From positions 1-64,000 of the forward strand of contig JAFLSK010000001.1 of assembly GCA_022510945.1 (NCBI GenBank): a DNA stretch of 64,000 nt, given 5' to 3'. This DNA comes from Ruminococcus sp. Its GTDB lineage: Bacteria; Bacillota; Clostridia; Oscillospirales; Acutalibacteraceae. Position 1 is the first letter of the stretch, and each line of letters opens with the position of its first letter. Position numbers and translations under genes: made by a program. Of this stretch, positions 15,999 through 27,435 are shown one piece after another. Under the pieces are notes generated by a model that saw only the letters and a list, made by a program, of their open reading frames with translations, searched no databases and was not told where the DNA came from.

Positions 15999-17270
15999 AT
16001 GTTTGTAGATATCGCGAAAATTTTCGTCAAGGCGGGTGACGGCGGCGACGGTGCAGTTGCTTTCCACAGGGAAAAGTACGTTGCCGCGGGCGGACCCGAC
16101 GGCGGCGACGGCGGCCGTGGCGGAAACGTTGTTTTTCAGGCGGACGTAAACATTTCCACTCTTGCAGATTTCAGATATAAGAGGAAATACGTCGCTAAAA
16201 AAGGCGAAAACGGCAGAGGCGGAAGATGCCGCGGCAAAAACGCCGAAGATTTAATCGTCCGTGTTCCGCTCGGTACGCTTGTTAAGGACGCGAACACCGG
16301 CAGAATCATCGCAGATATCAGCACAAAAGAGCCCGTTGTTATAGCAAAAGGCGGTAAAGGCGGCTGGGGGAACCCTCACTTCGCTACCCCTGTCCGTCAG
16401 GTTCCGAGGTTTGCAAAGCCGGGACTCCCGGGTGAAGAATTTGAGGTGACTCTTGAACTTAAACTCCTCGCGGACGTCGGTCTCGTAGGATTTCCGAACG
16501 TTGGAAAATCTACGCTCATTTCCGTCGTTTCGCAGGCTAAGCCCGAAATTGCGAACTACCATTTCACAACCATAACACCCGTGCTCGGCGTAGTGTCGAT
16601 GGGTGAGGGTAACAGCTTTGTTATGGCGGATATCCCAGGTCTTATCGAGGGTGCATGGCAGGGAATAGGTCTCGGGCATCAGTTTTTGCGACATGTTGAG
16701 CGTTGCCGTATGCTTGTGCATATTGTCGATATAAGCGGCTCGGACGGCCGCGACCCTTACGACGATTTTAAGGTCATAAACAGCGAACTCGAAAAATTCA
16801 ATCCCGAACTTGCAAAGCGCCCTATGGTCGTCGCGGGAAATAAATGCGATATGTGCACCGACGAGCAGATTGAGGAGTACAGAAAATATATCGAGGATAT
16901 GGGCTACGACTTTTTTCCGATTATGGCGGCTATCCGCTATGACGTAGACCCCCTGCTCAAAAAAATTCAGGAAATGCTCAGTAAGCTACCGCCGATAGAG
17001 CGCTACGAGCCCGAGCCTGCACCCGTGGTTACGGCAGAGGACTTCGATGACCACAGCGTGAAAATCACGAAAGTTGACGGCGTATATAACGTTGAGGCAA
17101 AGTGGCTCTATAACGTTATGCGTTCAATAAATTTCGACGATTACGAGAGCCTCAACTACTTCCAGAACGTTCTGATGAAGAACGGCGTTTTTGACGCTCT
17201 GCGCGACGCGGGTATTAACGAGGGCGACACTGTTTCTCTCTATGACCTTGAGTTTGATTTTGTGGAGTAA
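15999..17270 (+). CDS. obg: GTPase Obg (ribosome assembly / stress)
   Basis: The 423-residue protein has three domains: the Gly-rich Obg fold (1-158, with repeated GGDGG and GRGG), the GTPase core with G1 GFPNVGKST (about 166), DIPGL, NKCD (about 284) and a SAK-equivalent MAAI, and a C-terminal OCT domain (about 340-423). Obg links GTP/ppGpp status to 50S maturation and sporulation onset. The ATG at 15999 follows GGGAGGTG at 15986; a TTG five codons upstream overlaps that site and was rejected. MrnC follows after 3 bases. Confidence 0.97.
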   Translation: MFVDIAKIFVKAGDGGDGAVAFHREKYVAAGGPDGGDGGRGGNVVFQADVNISTLADFRYKRKYVAKKGENGRGGRCRGKNAEDLIVRVPLGTLVKDANTGRIIADISTKEPVVIAKGGKGGWGNPHFATPVRQVPRFAKPGLPGEEFEVTLELKLLADVGLVGFPNVGKSTLISVVSQAKPEIANYHFTTITPVLGVVSMGEGNSFVMADIPGLIEGAWQGIGLGHQFLRHVERCRMLVHIVDISGSDGRDPYDDFKVINSELEKFNPELAKRPMVVAGNKCDMCTDEQIEEYRKYIEDMGYDFFPIMAAIRYDVDPLLKKIQEMLSKLPPIERYEPEPAPVVTAEDFDDHSVKITKVDGVYNVEAKWLYNVMRSINFDDYESLNYFQNVLMKNGVFDALRDAGINEGDTVSLYDLEFDFVE

Positions 17271-17273
17271 GCT

Positions 17274-17666
17274 ATGCGGAGTTTATCAGAGAACAACACG
17301 AATCCAAAGCTGCTTTCCCCGCAAACGCTCGCCTTTATCGGCGACAGTGTGTACGACATTCTTGTCCGTGAGCACCTCATTGCCGAGGCGAACAGACCCG
17401 TAGGCGAGCTCAACAACCGCAAGGTAAAACTCGTAAACTGCGAAAGTCAGGCTAATGCCATAGAGCGACTTATGCCCATACTTACGGACGAGGAAATTTC
17501 CGTATACAAGCGCGGAAGAAATGCTTTCACAAAACATACCCCGAAGAACGCCGACGTTGCCGACTACCACGCCGCAACAGGACTCGAGGCGTTGTTCGGC
17601 TATCTCTATCTCGGCGGAGAAATCGAGAGAATTAACGAGCTTTTCAATATTATTATCTCTACATAA
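17274..17666 (+). CDS. mrnC: Mini-ribonuclease III
   Basis: The 130-residue RNase III-like catalytic domain has no dsRNA-binding domain, as in Mini-III, which trims 23S rRNA ends. Motifs are LAFIGDSVYDILVREHLI with acidic metal ligands (about residues 18-35), and the KRGRNA and KNADVADYHAATGLEALFGYLYL region (about 80-115) carrying the second acidic set. Its ribosome site GGAG lies in the 3' end of obg, so the two are co-translated. Confidence 0.92.
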   Translation: MRSLSENNTNPKLLSPQTLAFIGDSVYDILVREHLIAEANRPVGELNNRKVKLVNCESQANAIERLMPILTDEEISVYKRGRNAFTKHTPKNADVADYHAATGLEALFGYLYLGGEIERINELFNIIIST

Positions 17667-17695
17667 TTCTATTATCGAATAATAAGAGGTATAAT

Positions 17696-18547
17696 ATGAA
17701 ATTTAAAAAGATAAAAGATTACACAATAATCGCAGCAGGTGCGCTTATGTACGCCTCGTCGGTGGTCATATTCACCGCACCGAACAACATAGCCCCCGGA
17801 GGGCTGACAGGTATAGGCACGCTGCTGAATTATCTTTTTTCGATACCTATAGGCACGTTCATACTTGTTATGAATGTGCCCTTGTTTTTTCTCGGGTATA
17901 AATCTCTCGGCAGAAGTTTTATTTTAAAAACAATTATAGGAACTGTACTAACCTCTGTGTTTATTGACCTGCTCGTGCCGTTTGTGCCCGAGTATAGGGG
18001 AGATATGATGCTTGCCTGTCTTTTCGGCGGATTTTTCAACGGCACGGGACTTGCACTGATTTTCTCGCGAGGCGGTTCGTCGGGCGGGACGGATATAATT
18101 GCCGCAACACTTCACAAGCGTTTTCCTCAGCTTTCCATAGGCTATATAATTCTTTGTTCGGATGCGATTGTGGTTACGGTTGCCGCGTTTGTATACAATA
18201 GTATCGAATCGGGTTTGTACGCGGTGATAGCAATTTTTGTCAGCAGTAAGCTTATCGACGTTATTACCTACGGAACCTCGCGCGACAACGGCAAACTGAT
18301 GTTCATTGTCACCGATAAATATGAGGAAATTCTATCGGCTTTACTAAATAAGGTTTCGCGTGGTGTAACTGTTGTAGAGGCACAGGGCGGCTACAGCGGT
18401 ATAGAAAAGAAGTTGCTTCTCTGCGCGCTTCGACCGCATCAGGTTTTCAAGGCAAATTCTGTCACAAAAAGCCTTGATCCAAACGCATTTATCATCGTCA
18501 CAACCGCCGGTACAATCAACGGCTTAGGGTTTGCAAATCAAATGTAA
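17696..18547 (+). CDS. YitT-family membrane protein
   Basis: The 283-residue protein has five to six hydrophobic helices in the first ~190 residues and a soluble C-terminal DUF2179 domain (about 200-280, with FIVTDKYEEIL-like and GVTVVEAQGGYSG motifs). NIAPGGLTGIGTLL near residue 32 and RGGSSGGTDIIA near 126 are YitT-family signatures. The transported substrate is unknown. The start follows AAGAGGT at 17682. Confidence 0.88.
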   Translation: MKFKKIKDYTIIAAGALMYASSVVIFTAPNNIAPGGLTGIGTLLNYLFSIPIGTFILVMNVPLFFLGYKSLGRSFILKTIIGTVLTSVFIDLLVPFVPEYRGDMMLACLFGGFFNGTGLALIFSRGGSSGGTDIIAATLHKRFPQLSIGYIILCSDAIVVTVAAFVYNSIESGLYAVIAIFVSSKLIDVITYGTSRDNGKLMFIVTDKYEEILSALLNKVSRGVTVVEAQGGYSGIEKKLLLCALRPHQVFKANSVTKSLDPNAFIIVTTAGTINGLGFANQM

Positions 18548-18607
18548 CACATTTCTCGCTTATTAATTTTTAAAATTATGCAAAACTTTACAAATTCGTA
18601 TCTATAC

Positions 18608-18636
18608 TTGAAAAATCCAACACCATTTAGTATAAT
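18608..18636 (+). promoter_or_regulatory. Sigma-A type promoter of the GH25 gene
   Basis: TTGAAA at 18608-18613, a 17-bp spacer and perfect TATAAT at 18631-18636, about 20 bp before the ATG. Confidence 0.85.
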
Positions 18637-18656
18637 GTTTCGGTGGGGTAGTATCT

Positions 18657-19469
18657 ATGAAAAGCTTTATTATCAAAAACAAAAAATTGATAATGTATAT
18701 TGCAATTGTTCTTGCATTTGCGATGATATTTACTACCGCGGAGCTTTCTGCTCCGTCTAAAACCTACGACGAAATTGTTGACAATATCAAGACCTGCTCA
18801 GTACCCGAGGGCGAGGTTATTGCACATGGTATTGACGTTTCGCGCTATCAGGGCGAAATTGATTTCGCAAAGGTCAAGGCGGCGGGATACGATTTTGTTA
18901 TTATTCGCGTGGGCACTTCACAGGGCGGTAAGGACAGAAATTTTGATACCTACTACAGCGACGCTCAGAGCGCGGAACTTAATATAGGCTGCTATTATTA
19001 CACCTATTCGACTACCGCTCAGGAAGCAAAAAAAGAAGCAGAGGAAGTGCTCGGATATATTGAAGGCAAGAGCTTTACATATCCCGTGTTCTTCGATTTT
19101 GAACACGGCGAGCACCAGTCCTATCATCGTACTGAGGAAAACACTGCGATGATAAACACCTTCTGCAAGCACATAAAGCGCGGCGGCTACTATCCTGGCG
19201 TATATACATCGAGTTCGATATATAACAGCTATATAAATATATCCGAGGTCGAGAATAAGTGGGACTTCTGGGTCGCAAGCTACCGCGATTATACATACTC
19301 CTACGACGGTTTCAGTAAGAGCTTTTCAATGTGGCAATACTCGAACATCGGCAGAGTCGACGGCATAAACGCCGACGTTGACCTCAACGTAAGCTACGTT
19401 GATTATCCTAAAATCATTGAGCAGTTTAATAAAACGCTCATAAAATATACAAAATATAAAGTTAAATAA
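18657..19469 (+). CDS. GH25 lysozyme (N-acetylmuramidase)
   Basis: The 270-residue protein has a signal or anchor helix at residues 11-28. The GH25 domain runs from about 57 to 262: GIDVSRYQGEIDF with the first Asp (D60), FVIIRVGTSQGG, the catalytic DxE pair D147/E149 in FFDFEHG, and a terminal VDLN strand. GH25 enzymes cleave the MurNAc-GlcNAc bond of peptidoglycan. It may act in cell-wall turnover or be displayed at the membrane, since no clear cleavage site follows the helix. It has its own promoter. Confidence 0.92.
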   Translation: MKSFIIKNKKLIMYIAIVLAFAMIFTTAELSAPSKTYDEIVDNIKTCSVPEGEVIAHGIDVSRYQGEIDFAKVKAAGYDFVIIRVGTSQGGKDRNFDTYYSDAQSAELNIGCYYYTYSTTAQEAKKEAEEVLGYIEGKSFTYPVFFDFEHGEHQSYHRTEENTAMINTFCKHIKRGGYYPGVYTSSSIYNSYINISEVENKWDFWVASYRDYTYSYDGFSKSFSMWQYSNIGRVDGINADVDLNVSYVDYPKIIEQFNKTLIKYTKYKVK

Positions 19470-19506
19470 AGCTTAATTCATTATCTTTTTATTGGGGGAT
19501 AACATA

Positions 19507-21474
19507 ATGATGAATTATAATAACAATGATCTGGGGTGTACCTATTTTTCAGACCGCACCATATTCAAGGTTTGGTCTCCGGACGCTACCGAGGTCAGAG
19601 TTCAGCTTTTTAAAACAGGCTCAGACAGCGAACCCGACGCGCAAAAGCTTGAGAGCTACTCTTTAAAGCTTGATTACCAAACAGGCATTTGGTCTGTGAC
19701 GGTTTTCGGCGATTTGAAAAATCTTTACTATACATATCTCGTGACCGTAAACGGGACTATGCGTGAAACTCAGGACGTTTACTCCAAGGCTGTAGGTGTG
19801 AACGGAAAGCGTAGTATGGTCTGTGATATGGAGTCCACAAATCCCGCTGGCTGGAACGCTGACAAGCACGTCTTTGTCAAAAATTCCACAGATGCTGTTA
19901 TATGGGAAGTTCACGTCGGCGACTTTTCGGGAAGTCCCTCGTCGGGTGTCAGCGAGAAGAACAGAGGTAAGTACCTCGCATTTACCGAGAGAGGCACAAC
20001 ATTAAACAGTGAGGGTAATATTAAGACCTGCGTTGACTATCTTTTAGACCTCGGCATAACTCACGTTCATTTAAATCCTGTCTACGATTTTGACTCCGTT
20101 GATGAGTCAAAGCCCGAGTCCGATCAGTACAACTGGGGCTATGATCCAGCTAACTACAACGTTCCCGAGGGCTCGTATTCATCGAACCCTTACGACGGTA
20201 ACGTCCGTATAAACGAATTCAAGCAGATGGTACAGGCGCTCCACAGCGCCGGTATCGGCGTTATTATGGACGTGGTATATAACCACACAAGCTCCACGGA
20301 TTCGTGCTTTAACCGCACCGTTCCCGATTACTACTACAGAAAGTACGGCGACCGATTCCTCAATTCCTCAGGCTGCGGCAACGCGTTCGCAAGCGAAAAG
20401 GAAATGGCGCGCAATTATATTGTAAACTCTGTCGTTTACTGGGCTAACGAGTACCACATCGACGGTTTCCGCTTCGATCTTATGGGTTGTATCGATACGA
20501 CTACAATGAATCTCGTCCGCCTCGCACTTGATGAAATTGACCCGCGTATTCTTATTTACGGCGAGCCGTGGACCGCGAACCTCGGCGATAACGGTATCGC
20601 GTTCGAGGAAGCGTCCGTAAAGGAAAACGCCTACAAGCTCAGCTCTCGTATAGCTATGTTTAACGACTCGTTCAGAAACGCTCTCAAGGGCAACACCGAC
20701 GACGCGTCAATCGGCTATATTCAGGGCAATAATCACAATATTTATTACATTATCTCGGGTATCTTAGCGTGTTCCTCGAACACATTTTTAAAGTGGGCGA
20801 AGAAGCCCACGCAATGCGTGACCTACAACTCCGCGCACGACAATCTTACTCTCTGGGATAAGCTTTTAAAATCGTCAAACCGTGACGACTACGATACTAC
20901 CGATGAGCATATAATCGCTATGAACAAGCTTTCGGCGGCTTTAGTGTTCACCTCGCAGGGTATTCCGTTTATTCTCGCGGGCGAAGAGATGGCGCGTACA
21001 AAACGCGGTGACCACAACAGCTACCGCTCTCCTCTCAGCACAAACGCAATCGACTGGAACAGAGCGCGCAAGTACAAGGAGCTTGTTGAGTATTATAAAG
21101 GATTAATCGCTATTCGCAAAGCTTATTCGCCGCTAAGAGAGCCCACGACCGTGACAGTAAGCAATACCTACTTCGAAACCAATGGCCGCGCAATTGCCTA
21201 CACGGTTCCGAACATCACTCACGGCGAGTGGGATATGATGGCGATTCTGTTTAATAACAGTAACGAGCCCGCAAAGATTACGCTTAAATCCCATACGACC
21301 CTCCCGCATTCATGGGTAATTATTACTACATGCGAAAAATCGGGTTTTGAGGAAATCAAGCGAATTGACGGAAATGATATCAATGTTCCGCCTATGTCAA
21401 CTCTTATCCTCGTTGATGACAAGAGTTTTGACCGCATAAAAAAAGAAAAAGACGCAGTAAAAAAAGAAAAGTAA
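19507..21474 (+). CDS. pulA: Type I pullulanase (GH13)
   Basis: The 655-residue debranching enzyme hydrolyses alpha-1,6 links in pullulan, glycogen and limit dextrins. An N-terminal CBM48-like beta domain (about 10-100) is followed by the GH13 barrel. The type I signature YNWGYDP lies near residue 213; catalytic regions include DVVYNHT (about 255), GFRFDLMG with the nucleophile (about 320), YGEPW with the acid (about 353) and SAHDNLTLWDKL (about 440). There is no signal peptide, so it likely acts inside the cell on glycogen or imported oligosaccharides. The start follows GGGGG at 19494-19498. Confidence 0.93.
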   Translation: MMNYNNNDLGCTYFSDRTIFKVWSPDATEVRVQLFKTGSDSEPDAQKLESYSLKLDYQTGIWSVTVFGDLKNLYYTYLVTVNGTMRETQDVYSKAVGVNGKRSMVCDMESTNPAGWNADKHVFVKNSTDAVIWEVHVGDFSGSPSSGVSEKNRGKYLAFTERGTTLNSEGNIKTCVDYLLDLGITHVHLNPVYDFDSVDESKPESDQYNWGYDPANYNVPEGSYSSNPYDGNVRINEFKQMVQALHSAGIGVIMDVVYNHTSSTDSCFNRTVPDYYYRKYGDRFLNSSGCGNAFASEKEMARNYIVNSVVYWANEYHIDGFRFDLMGCIDTTTMNLVRLALDEIDPRILIYGEPWTANLGDNGIAFEEASVKENAYKLSSRIAMFNDSFRNALKGNTDDASIGYIQGNNHNIYYIISGILACSSNTFLKWAKKPTQCVTYNSAHDNLTLWDKLLKSSNRDDYDTTDEHIIAMNKLSAALVFTSQGIPFILAGEEMARTKRGDHNSYRSPLSTNAIDWNRARKYKELVEYYKGLIAIRKAYSPLREPTTVTVSNTYFETNGRAIAYTVPNITHGEWDMMAILFNNSNEPAKITLKSHTTLPHSWVIITTCEKSGFEEIKRIDGNDINVPPMSTLILVDDKSFDRIKKEKDAVKKEK

Positions 21475-21478
21475 ATTC

Positions 21479-21506
21479 TTGACAAATCAGGAATTTATGA
21501 TATACT
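21479..21506 (+). promoter_or_regulatory. Promoter of rpsF-ssb-rpsR
   Basis: Perfect TTGACA at 21479-21484, a 16-bp spacer and TATACT at 21501-21506, beginning just after the pullulanase stop. Confidence 0.85.
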
Positions 21507-21513
21507 CTATATG

Positions 21514-21566
21514 TTACTCTATTATATGAGTAATTCTATCCTTGCGGCAAAAATGCCGCCATTAAG
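21514..21566 (+). promoter_or_regulatory. Structured leader of rpsF (two hairpins)
   Basis: Hairpin TTACTC/GAGTAA (21514-21533), then a bulged stem CTT-GCGGC (21541-21548) with GCCGC-CATT-AAG (21555-21566) just before the ribosome site. S6 operons often carry an S6:S18-binding leader, but I cannot confirm the conserved CCG bulge. Confidence 0.4.
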
Positions 21567-21586
21567 TCCAGAAGGAGGTGTTCAAC

Positions 21587-21880
21587 GTGGCAGTAAAGGC
21601 AAATTACGAGACAGTAATGATTTTCTCCTTAAAGCAGGGCGAAGAGGGCATTCAGGCTCTTATCGAGAAGTTCAAGGCTTTAATCGAGAAGCACGCTACT
21701 CTGCAGAATGTTGATGAATGGGGTAAGCGCAGACTCGCTTATCTTATCAACAAGGAAAGCGACGGTTACTATGTTCTTATGAACTTTGAGTCAACAGCTG
21801 AGTTCCCGGCTGAGCTCGACCGTATTTTCAAAATCACAGACGGCGTTCTCCGTTCTATGATTATCAAGAAAGGTGAATGA
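21587..21880 (+). CDS. rpsF: 30S ribosomal protein S6
   Basis: The 97-residue S6 has NYETVMIFSLKQ at the N-terminus and DEWGKRRLAYLINKESDGYYVLM in the middle. It pairs with S18 on the platform of the small subunit. The start is GTG at 21587, 9 bases after GGAGG; the in-frame GTG at 21578 touches the ribosome site and is unlikely. First gene of rpsF-ssb-rpsR. Confidence 0.96.
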   Translation: MAVKANYETVMIFSLKQGEEGIQALIEKFKALIEKHATLQNVDEWGKRRLAYLINKESDGYYVLMNFESTAEFPAELDRIFKITDGVLRSMIIKKGE

Positions 21881-21922
21881 TTTTTAGCACACACTTCGGT
21901 GTGAATGAAAGGAAGATGTATT

Positions 21923-22399
21923 ATGTTGAACAGAGTAATTTTAATGGGCAGACTTGTTGCGGATCCTGAGCTTAAGACCACAGCCTCGGGCGTCAGCGTT
22001 ACAAGTTTCCGCATTGCGGTTGACCGCAGCTACGTTAAGAACGGTGAGGAGCGCAAGGCTGACTTCATCGATATCGTATGCTGGCGTCAGACAGCTGAGT
22101 TCGTTTGCCGTTACTTCGGCAAGGGTTCGCTTATCGCGCTCGAGGGCCAGCTTCAGAGCCGCACTTATCAGGCAAAGGACGGCACTAACCGTTATGTAAC
22201 TGAGGTAGTCGCAGACAACGTAAGCTTCACAGGCGAACGTCGCGACTCAGGTAACTCCTACGGCGGTCAGTCCTACAATCAGGGCTATAACCAGAGCTAC
22301 AACGCTCCCGCAGAGTCCTCAGCGCCTGCACCGAGTTATCAGAACGGATCTAATTCCGATTTTCAGCTTATGCCTGATACTGATGACTTACCGTTTTAA
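21923..22399 (+). CDS. ssb: Single-stranded DNA-binding protein
   Basis: The 158-residue SSB has an OB fold in the first ~105 residues (MLNRVILMGRLVADPEL, DFIDIVCW, GKGSLIALEGQLQSR), a Gln/Asn/Tyr/Ser-rich linker (about 110-145) and the protein-binding tail DTDDLPF. It coats ssDNA and recruits repair enzymes. The ATG at 21923 follows AAAGGAAG; an upstream in-frame ATG at 21905 lacks a site. It lies between S6 and S18, the usual arrangement. Confidence 0.96.
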   Translation: MLNRVILMGRLVADPELKTTASGVSVTSFRIAVDRSYVKNGEERKADFIDIVCWRQTAEFVCRYFGKGSLIALEGQLQSRTYQAKDGTNRYVTEVVADNVSFTGERRDSGNSYGGQSYNQGYNQSYNAPAESSAPAPSYQNGSNSDFQLMPDTDDLPF

Positions 22400-22458
22400 T
22401 TGATTCTAACCCTTTGGGTAAATAGAAAAGCTACTAATCTTTGAAAGGAGAAATAATC

Positions 22459-22695
22459 ATGGCAGATCGTCCGATCCGCGGCAGAAAAGGCCGCAGAAAA
22501 GTTTGCGCATTTTGTGTGGACAAGATTGAAACTATTGATTATAAAGACATCGCTCGTCTTCGTCGTTATATGAGCGAGCGCGGAAAGATTTTACCTCGCC
22601 GCGTAACAGGCACCTGCGCTAAGCACCAGAGAGAGCTTACAACATCTATCAAGCGTGCACGTCAGGTAGCATTACTTCCTTACACAACAGACTGA
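22459..22695 (+). CDS. rpsR: 30S ribosomal protein S18
   Basis: The 78-residue S18 has [17 protein letters not shown] near residues 14-30 and the [24 protein letters not shown] motif near 45-70. The paired CxxC cysteines belong to the zinc-containing S18 form. AAAGGAG precedes the ATG at 22459. It ends the operon before a strong terminator. Confidence 0.97.
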   Translation: MADRPIRGRKGRRKVCAFCVDKIETIDYKDIARLRRYMSERGKILPRRVTGTCAKHQRELTTSIKRARQVALLPYTTD

Positions 22696-22702
22696 TAAGT
22701 CC

Positions 22703-22731
22703 AAAAGCCGTCCTTTGGGGCGGCTTTTTTG
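22703..22731 (+). terminator. Intrinsic terminator after rpsR
   Basis: GC-rich arms AAAAGCCGTCC/GGGGCGGCTTTT (one wobble) with a 3-base loop and a run of T. Confidence 0.92.
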
Positions 22732-22796
22732 TATAATTTTTTATAATATACTTTTATTTTTTCACAAATTATTGTATACTAAAAGCGGTGATAAAT

Positions 22797-23348
22797 ATGT
22801 ACGAAGAAATAAAAAAGCAGATTTCAGCTTTATTTGAAGAAGTTGTAACAGAATCTAAGCTTAAAAAGGGCGACCTTATTGTACTCGGCTGTTCCACAAG
22901 CGAGGTTATCGGCTCGCGTATCGGCACAAATTCGCAGTTCGATTGCGCAAAAGCTATGTACGACAGCTTCTATCCGTATCTTAAAGAAAATGGAATTTTC
23001 CTTGCTGCTCAGTGCTGTGAGCACCTCGGCAGGGCGCTTGTTGTTGAGCGTGAATATGCCCTGTCGCACAATTTAGAGATAGTAAACGCAATCCCTCAGC
23101 CTAAGGCGGGCGGCAGCAGTGCAACCACCGCTTATCAGATGTTTTCCGACCCTGTGCTCGTTTTGCGTGTTAAGGCCGACGCAGGAGTTGACATAGGCGG
23201 CACGCTCATCGGTATGCATCTCAGGGAGGTTGCAGTTCCGATTAAAACTAATATCAGAAAAGTCGGTGACGCAAACGTTGTCTGCGCTCGCACGCGCCCG
23301 AGATTTGTCGGCGGAGAACGCGCAGTTTATGACGAAAGTCTAATGTAA
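22797..23348 (+). CDS. ywlG: UPF0340 / DUF436 family protein YwlG
   Basis: The 183-residue protein belongs to a conserved Firmicutes family of unknown function (TIGR01440 type). Characteristic segments are VLGCSTSEVIGSRIGT near 24-39, AAQCCEHLGRALVVE near 70-84 and a GGTLIGMHLREVAVP segment near 137-151. It looks cytoplasmic. The ATG at 22797 is preferred to the GTG at 22788. A -10 TATACT (22775-22780) suggests a promoter just upstream with a weak -35. The HD hydrolase follows after 12 bases. Confidence 0.85.
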   Translation: MYEEIKKQISALFEEVVTESKLKKGDLIVLGCSTSEVIGSRIGTNSQFDCAKAMYDSFYPYLKENGIFLAAQCCEHLGRALVVEREYALSHNLEIVNAIPQPKAGGSSATTAYQMFSDPVLVLRVKADAGVDIGGTLIGMHLREVAVPIKTNIRKVGDANVVCARTRPRFVGGERAVYDESLM

Positions 23349-23360
23349 GGGAGAAATACA

Positions 23361-25920
<2,560 letters not shown>

Positions 25921-25932
25921 ATAAATATAGAC

Positions 25933-25968
25933 ATATACCTTCCGATTTCTCGGGAGGTATATTTTTTT
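25933..25968 (+). terminator. Terminator of ligA
   Basis: 13-bp arms (25933-25945 and about 25949-25962) with a short loop and seven T. The 3' arm also contributes to the candidate sigma-E promoter of spoIIIAA. Confidence 0.88.
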
Positions 25969-25985
25969 GCCTGTTTTCATATACC
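25957..25985 (+). promoter_or_regulatory. Candidate sigma-E promoter of the spoIIIA operon
   Basis: GTATATT (25957-25963), a 14-bp spacer and CATATACC (25978-25985) match 6/7 and 6/8 of the sporulation sigma-E consensus KMATATT and CATACAMT. The spoIIIA operon is sigma-E-controlled in Bacillus. Confidence 0.55.
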
Positions 25986-26014
25986 TTAATGAGTTTAAAA
26001 AACGGGAGTGCTAA

Positions 26015-26944
26015 ATGAACACAAAGAAATCATACGAAATTGCTGTACAAGCACTTTCACAGAACATTGCTTATAAAGTAAAAGATATCCCATCTGATAT
26101 TGTAAATGACATACAGGAAATCCGACTCAGGGTAAAGCGCCCAATATCCTTTTGCACAGGAAGTATTACATATTTTCTCACCGAAAACGGCTCAATTACT
26201 ACCGAGCCGAGCGGAAAGCTGCTGACAGTGGACAAGGAGGATATACGTCAAACCTTTACTAATCTTTGCAATTACTCTGTGTTTTCGAAACAGAACGAAA
26301 TCAGAAATGGTTTCATCACGATTCGCGGCGGTAGCCGCGCCGGAATCTGCGGCACGGCTGTTACTGAAAATAACTCTATTTCTAATATCCGCGATATAGG
26401 CTCAATAAATATTCGTGTAGCGTCCGAACGTATCGGCTGCTGCGATGATTTGTTGAGCAGAATGTCCGAGCCCGAGCGTGGTTTTTTGCTTTGCGGCGCT
26501 CCGTGTAGCGGAAAAACGACGATCCTGCGCGATGTTGCGCGCTGCCTTTCAATAAATCACAACGTCGCCGTAATCGACAGCCGTAGCGAACTTGCCGGTA
26601 CATATATGGGTGAAGCCCAGAACGACATCGGTATGTGCGACGTGCTTGACGGCTACAGTAAATCTGACGGTTTCGACCACGCAGTTCGGTGTCTTTCGCC
26701 AGAGATTGTTGTGTGTGATGAAATAGGTGACGAACTCGACGCACGCTCGGTCGAAAATGCAACAGGCAGTGGTGTTGCCGTAATCGCCTCTGCTCACTGC
26801 TCGGATAAGGACGAGTTTATGCGCAAGCATAGTCTTTTAAGACTTATTGAAAATCACGCTTTTAATAATATCGTGTTTTTGAAAAGCCGCCGTGAAATCG
26901 GCAGGATAGGGGAGATTGTGACTTGTGATGAACTTCTTCGTTAA
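26015..26944 (+). CDS. spoIIIAA: Stage III sporulation protein AA (ATPase)
   Basis: The 309-residue secretion-type ATPase of the SpoIIIA-SpoIIQ channel works in the mother cell. Walker A GAPCSGKTT lies near residue 161 and Walker B VVCDEIGDE near 230; the RNGFITIRGGSRAGICGTAV segment (about 94-113) is family-typical. The start follows ACGGGAG. It overlaps spoIIIAB by 20 bp and heads a complete AA-AH operon. Confidence 0.96.
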   Translation: MNTKKSYEIAVQALSQNIAYKVKDIPSDIVNDIQEIRLRVKRPISFCTGSITYFLTENGSITTEPSGKLLTVDKEDIRQTFTNLCNYSVFSKQNEIRNGFITIRGGSRAGICGTAVTENNSISNIRDIGSINIRVASERIGCCDDLLSRMSEPERGFLLCGAPCSGKTTILRDVARCLSINHNVAVIDSRSELAGTYMGEAQNDIGMCDVLDGYSKSDGFDHAVRCLSPEIVVCDEIGDELDARSVENATGSGVAVIASAHCSDKDEFMRKHSLLRLIENHAFNNIVFLKSRREIGRIGEIVTCDELLR

Positions 26945-27422
26945 GCTGATTGGCGCGTTGCTACTACTTCTTTCCGCTACTGTATTCGGATTTTATCTTT
27001 CTAACCGTCTTAGGCTTCGCCGCGACTTTATGCTCGCGTTCGCTGCATTTCTGACGAATTTAGAAACCAATATCCGCTACACACCGGATAATATAATCAC
27101 CCTCGTAAAACGCTCGGCACCTAATTATCTTTCTGATGTTTTTTGTACCGAGTCGCAAATATTTTCTGAATATTGGGCTGAATCGGTCGAAAAAATCCCG
27201 AAGTCCTACGGCTTAAAAGCGGATGACTATGCACTCCTCAGTGAGTTCGGAAAGCTCCTCGGCACTACAGATATAGAGGGTCAGCTAAAACATATAGAGT
27301 TATATAAAACCTTGTTTAATAATTCGCTTGATAATTCTAATATAGAATATAAAAACAAGGGAAAGCTATACAGACTTCTCGGCTTTTTCTGCGGAGCCGT
27401 GCTCTCGATAATGTTTATATAA
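26925..27422 (+). CDS. spoIIIAB: Stage III sporulation protein AB
   Basis: The 165-residue protein has an N-terminal hydrophobic helix (KLIGALLLLLSATVFGFYLS) and a C-terminal one (LLGFFCGAVLSIMFI), with a helical middle resembling the GspF-type platform protein. The SNRLRLRRDF motif after the first helix is typical of SpoIIIAB. The start is GTG at 26925, or ATG at 26928, both inside spoIIIAA; GGGGAG at 26909 fits either. Confidence 0.93.
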   Translation: MMNFFVKLIGALLLLLSATVFGFYLSNRLRLRRDFMLAFAAFLTNLETNIRYTPDNIITLVKRSAPNYLSDVFCTESQIFSEYWAESVEKIPKSYGLKADDYALLSEFGKLLGTTDIEGQLKHIELYKTLFNNSLDNSNIEYKNKGKLYRLLGFFCGAVLSIMFI

Positions 27423-27435
27423 AGGACGGAAAACT

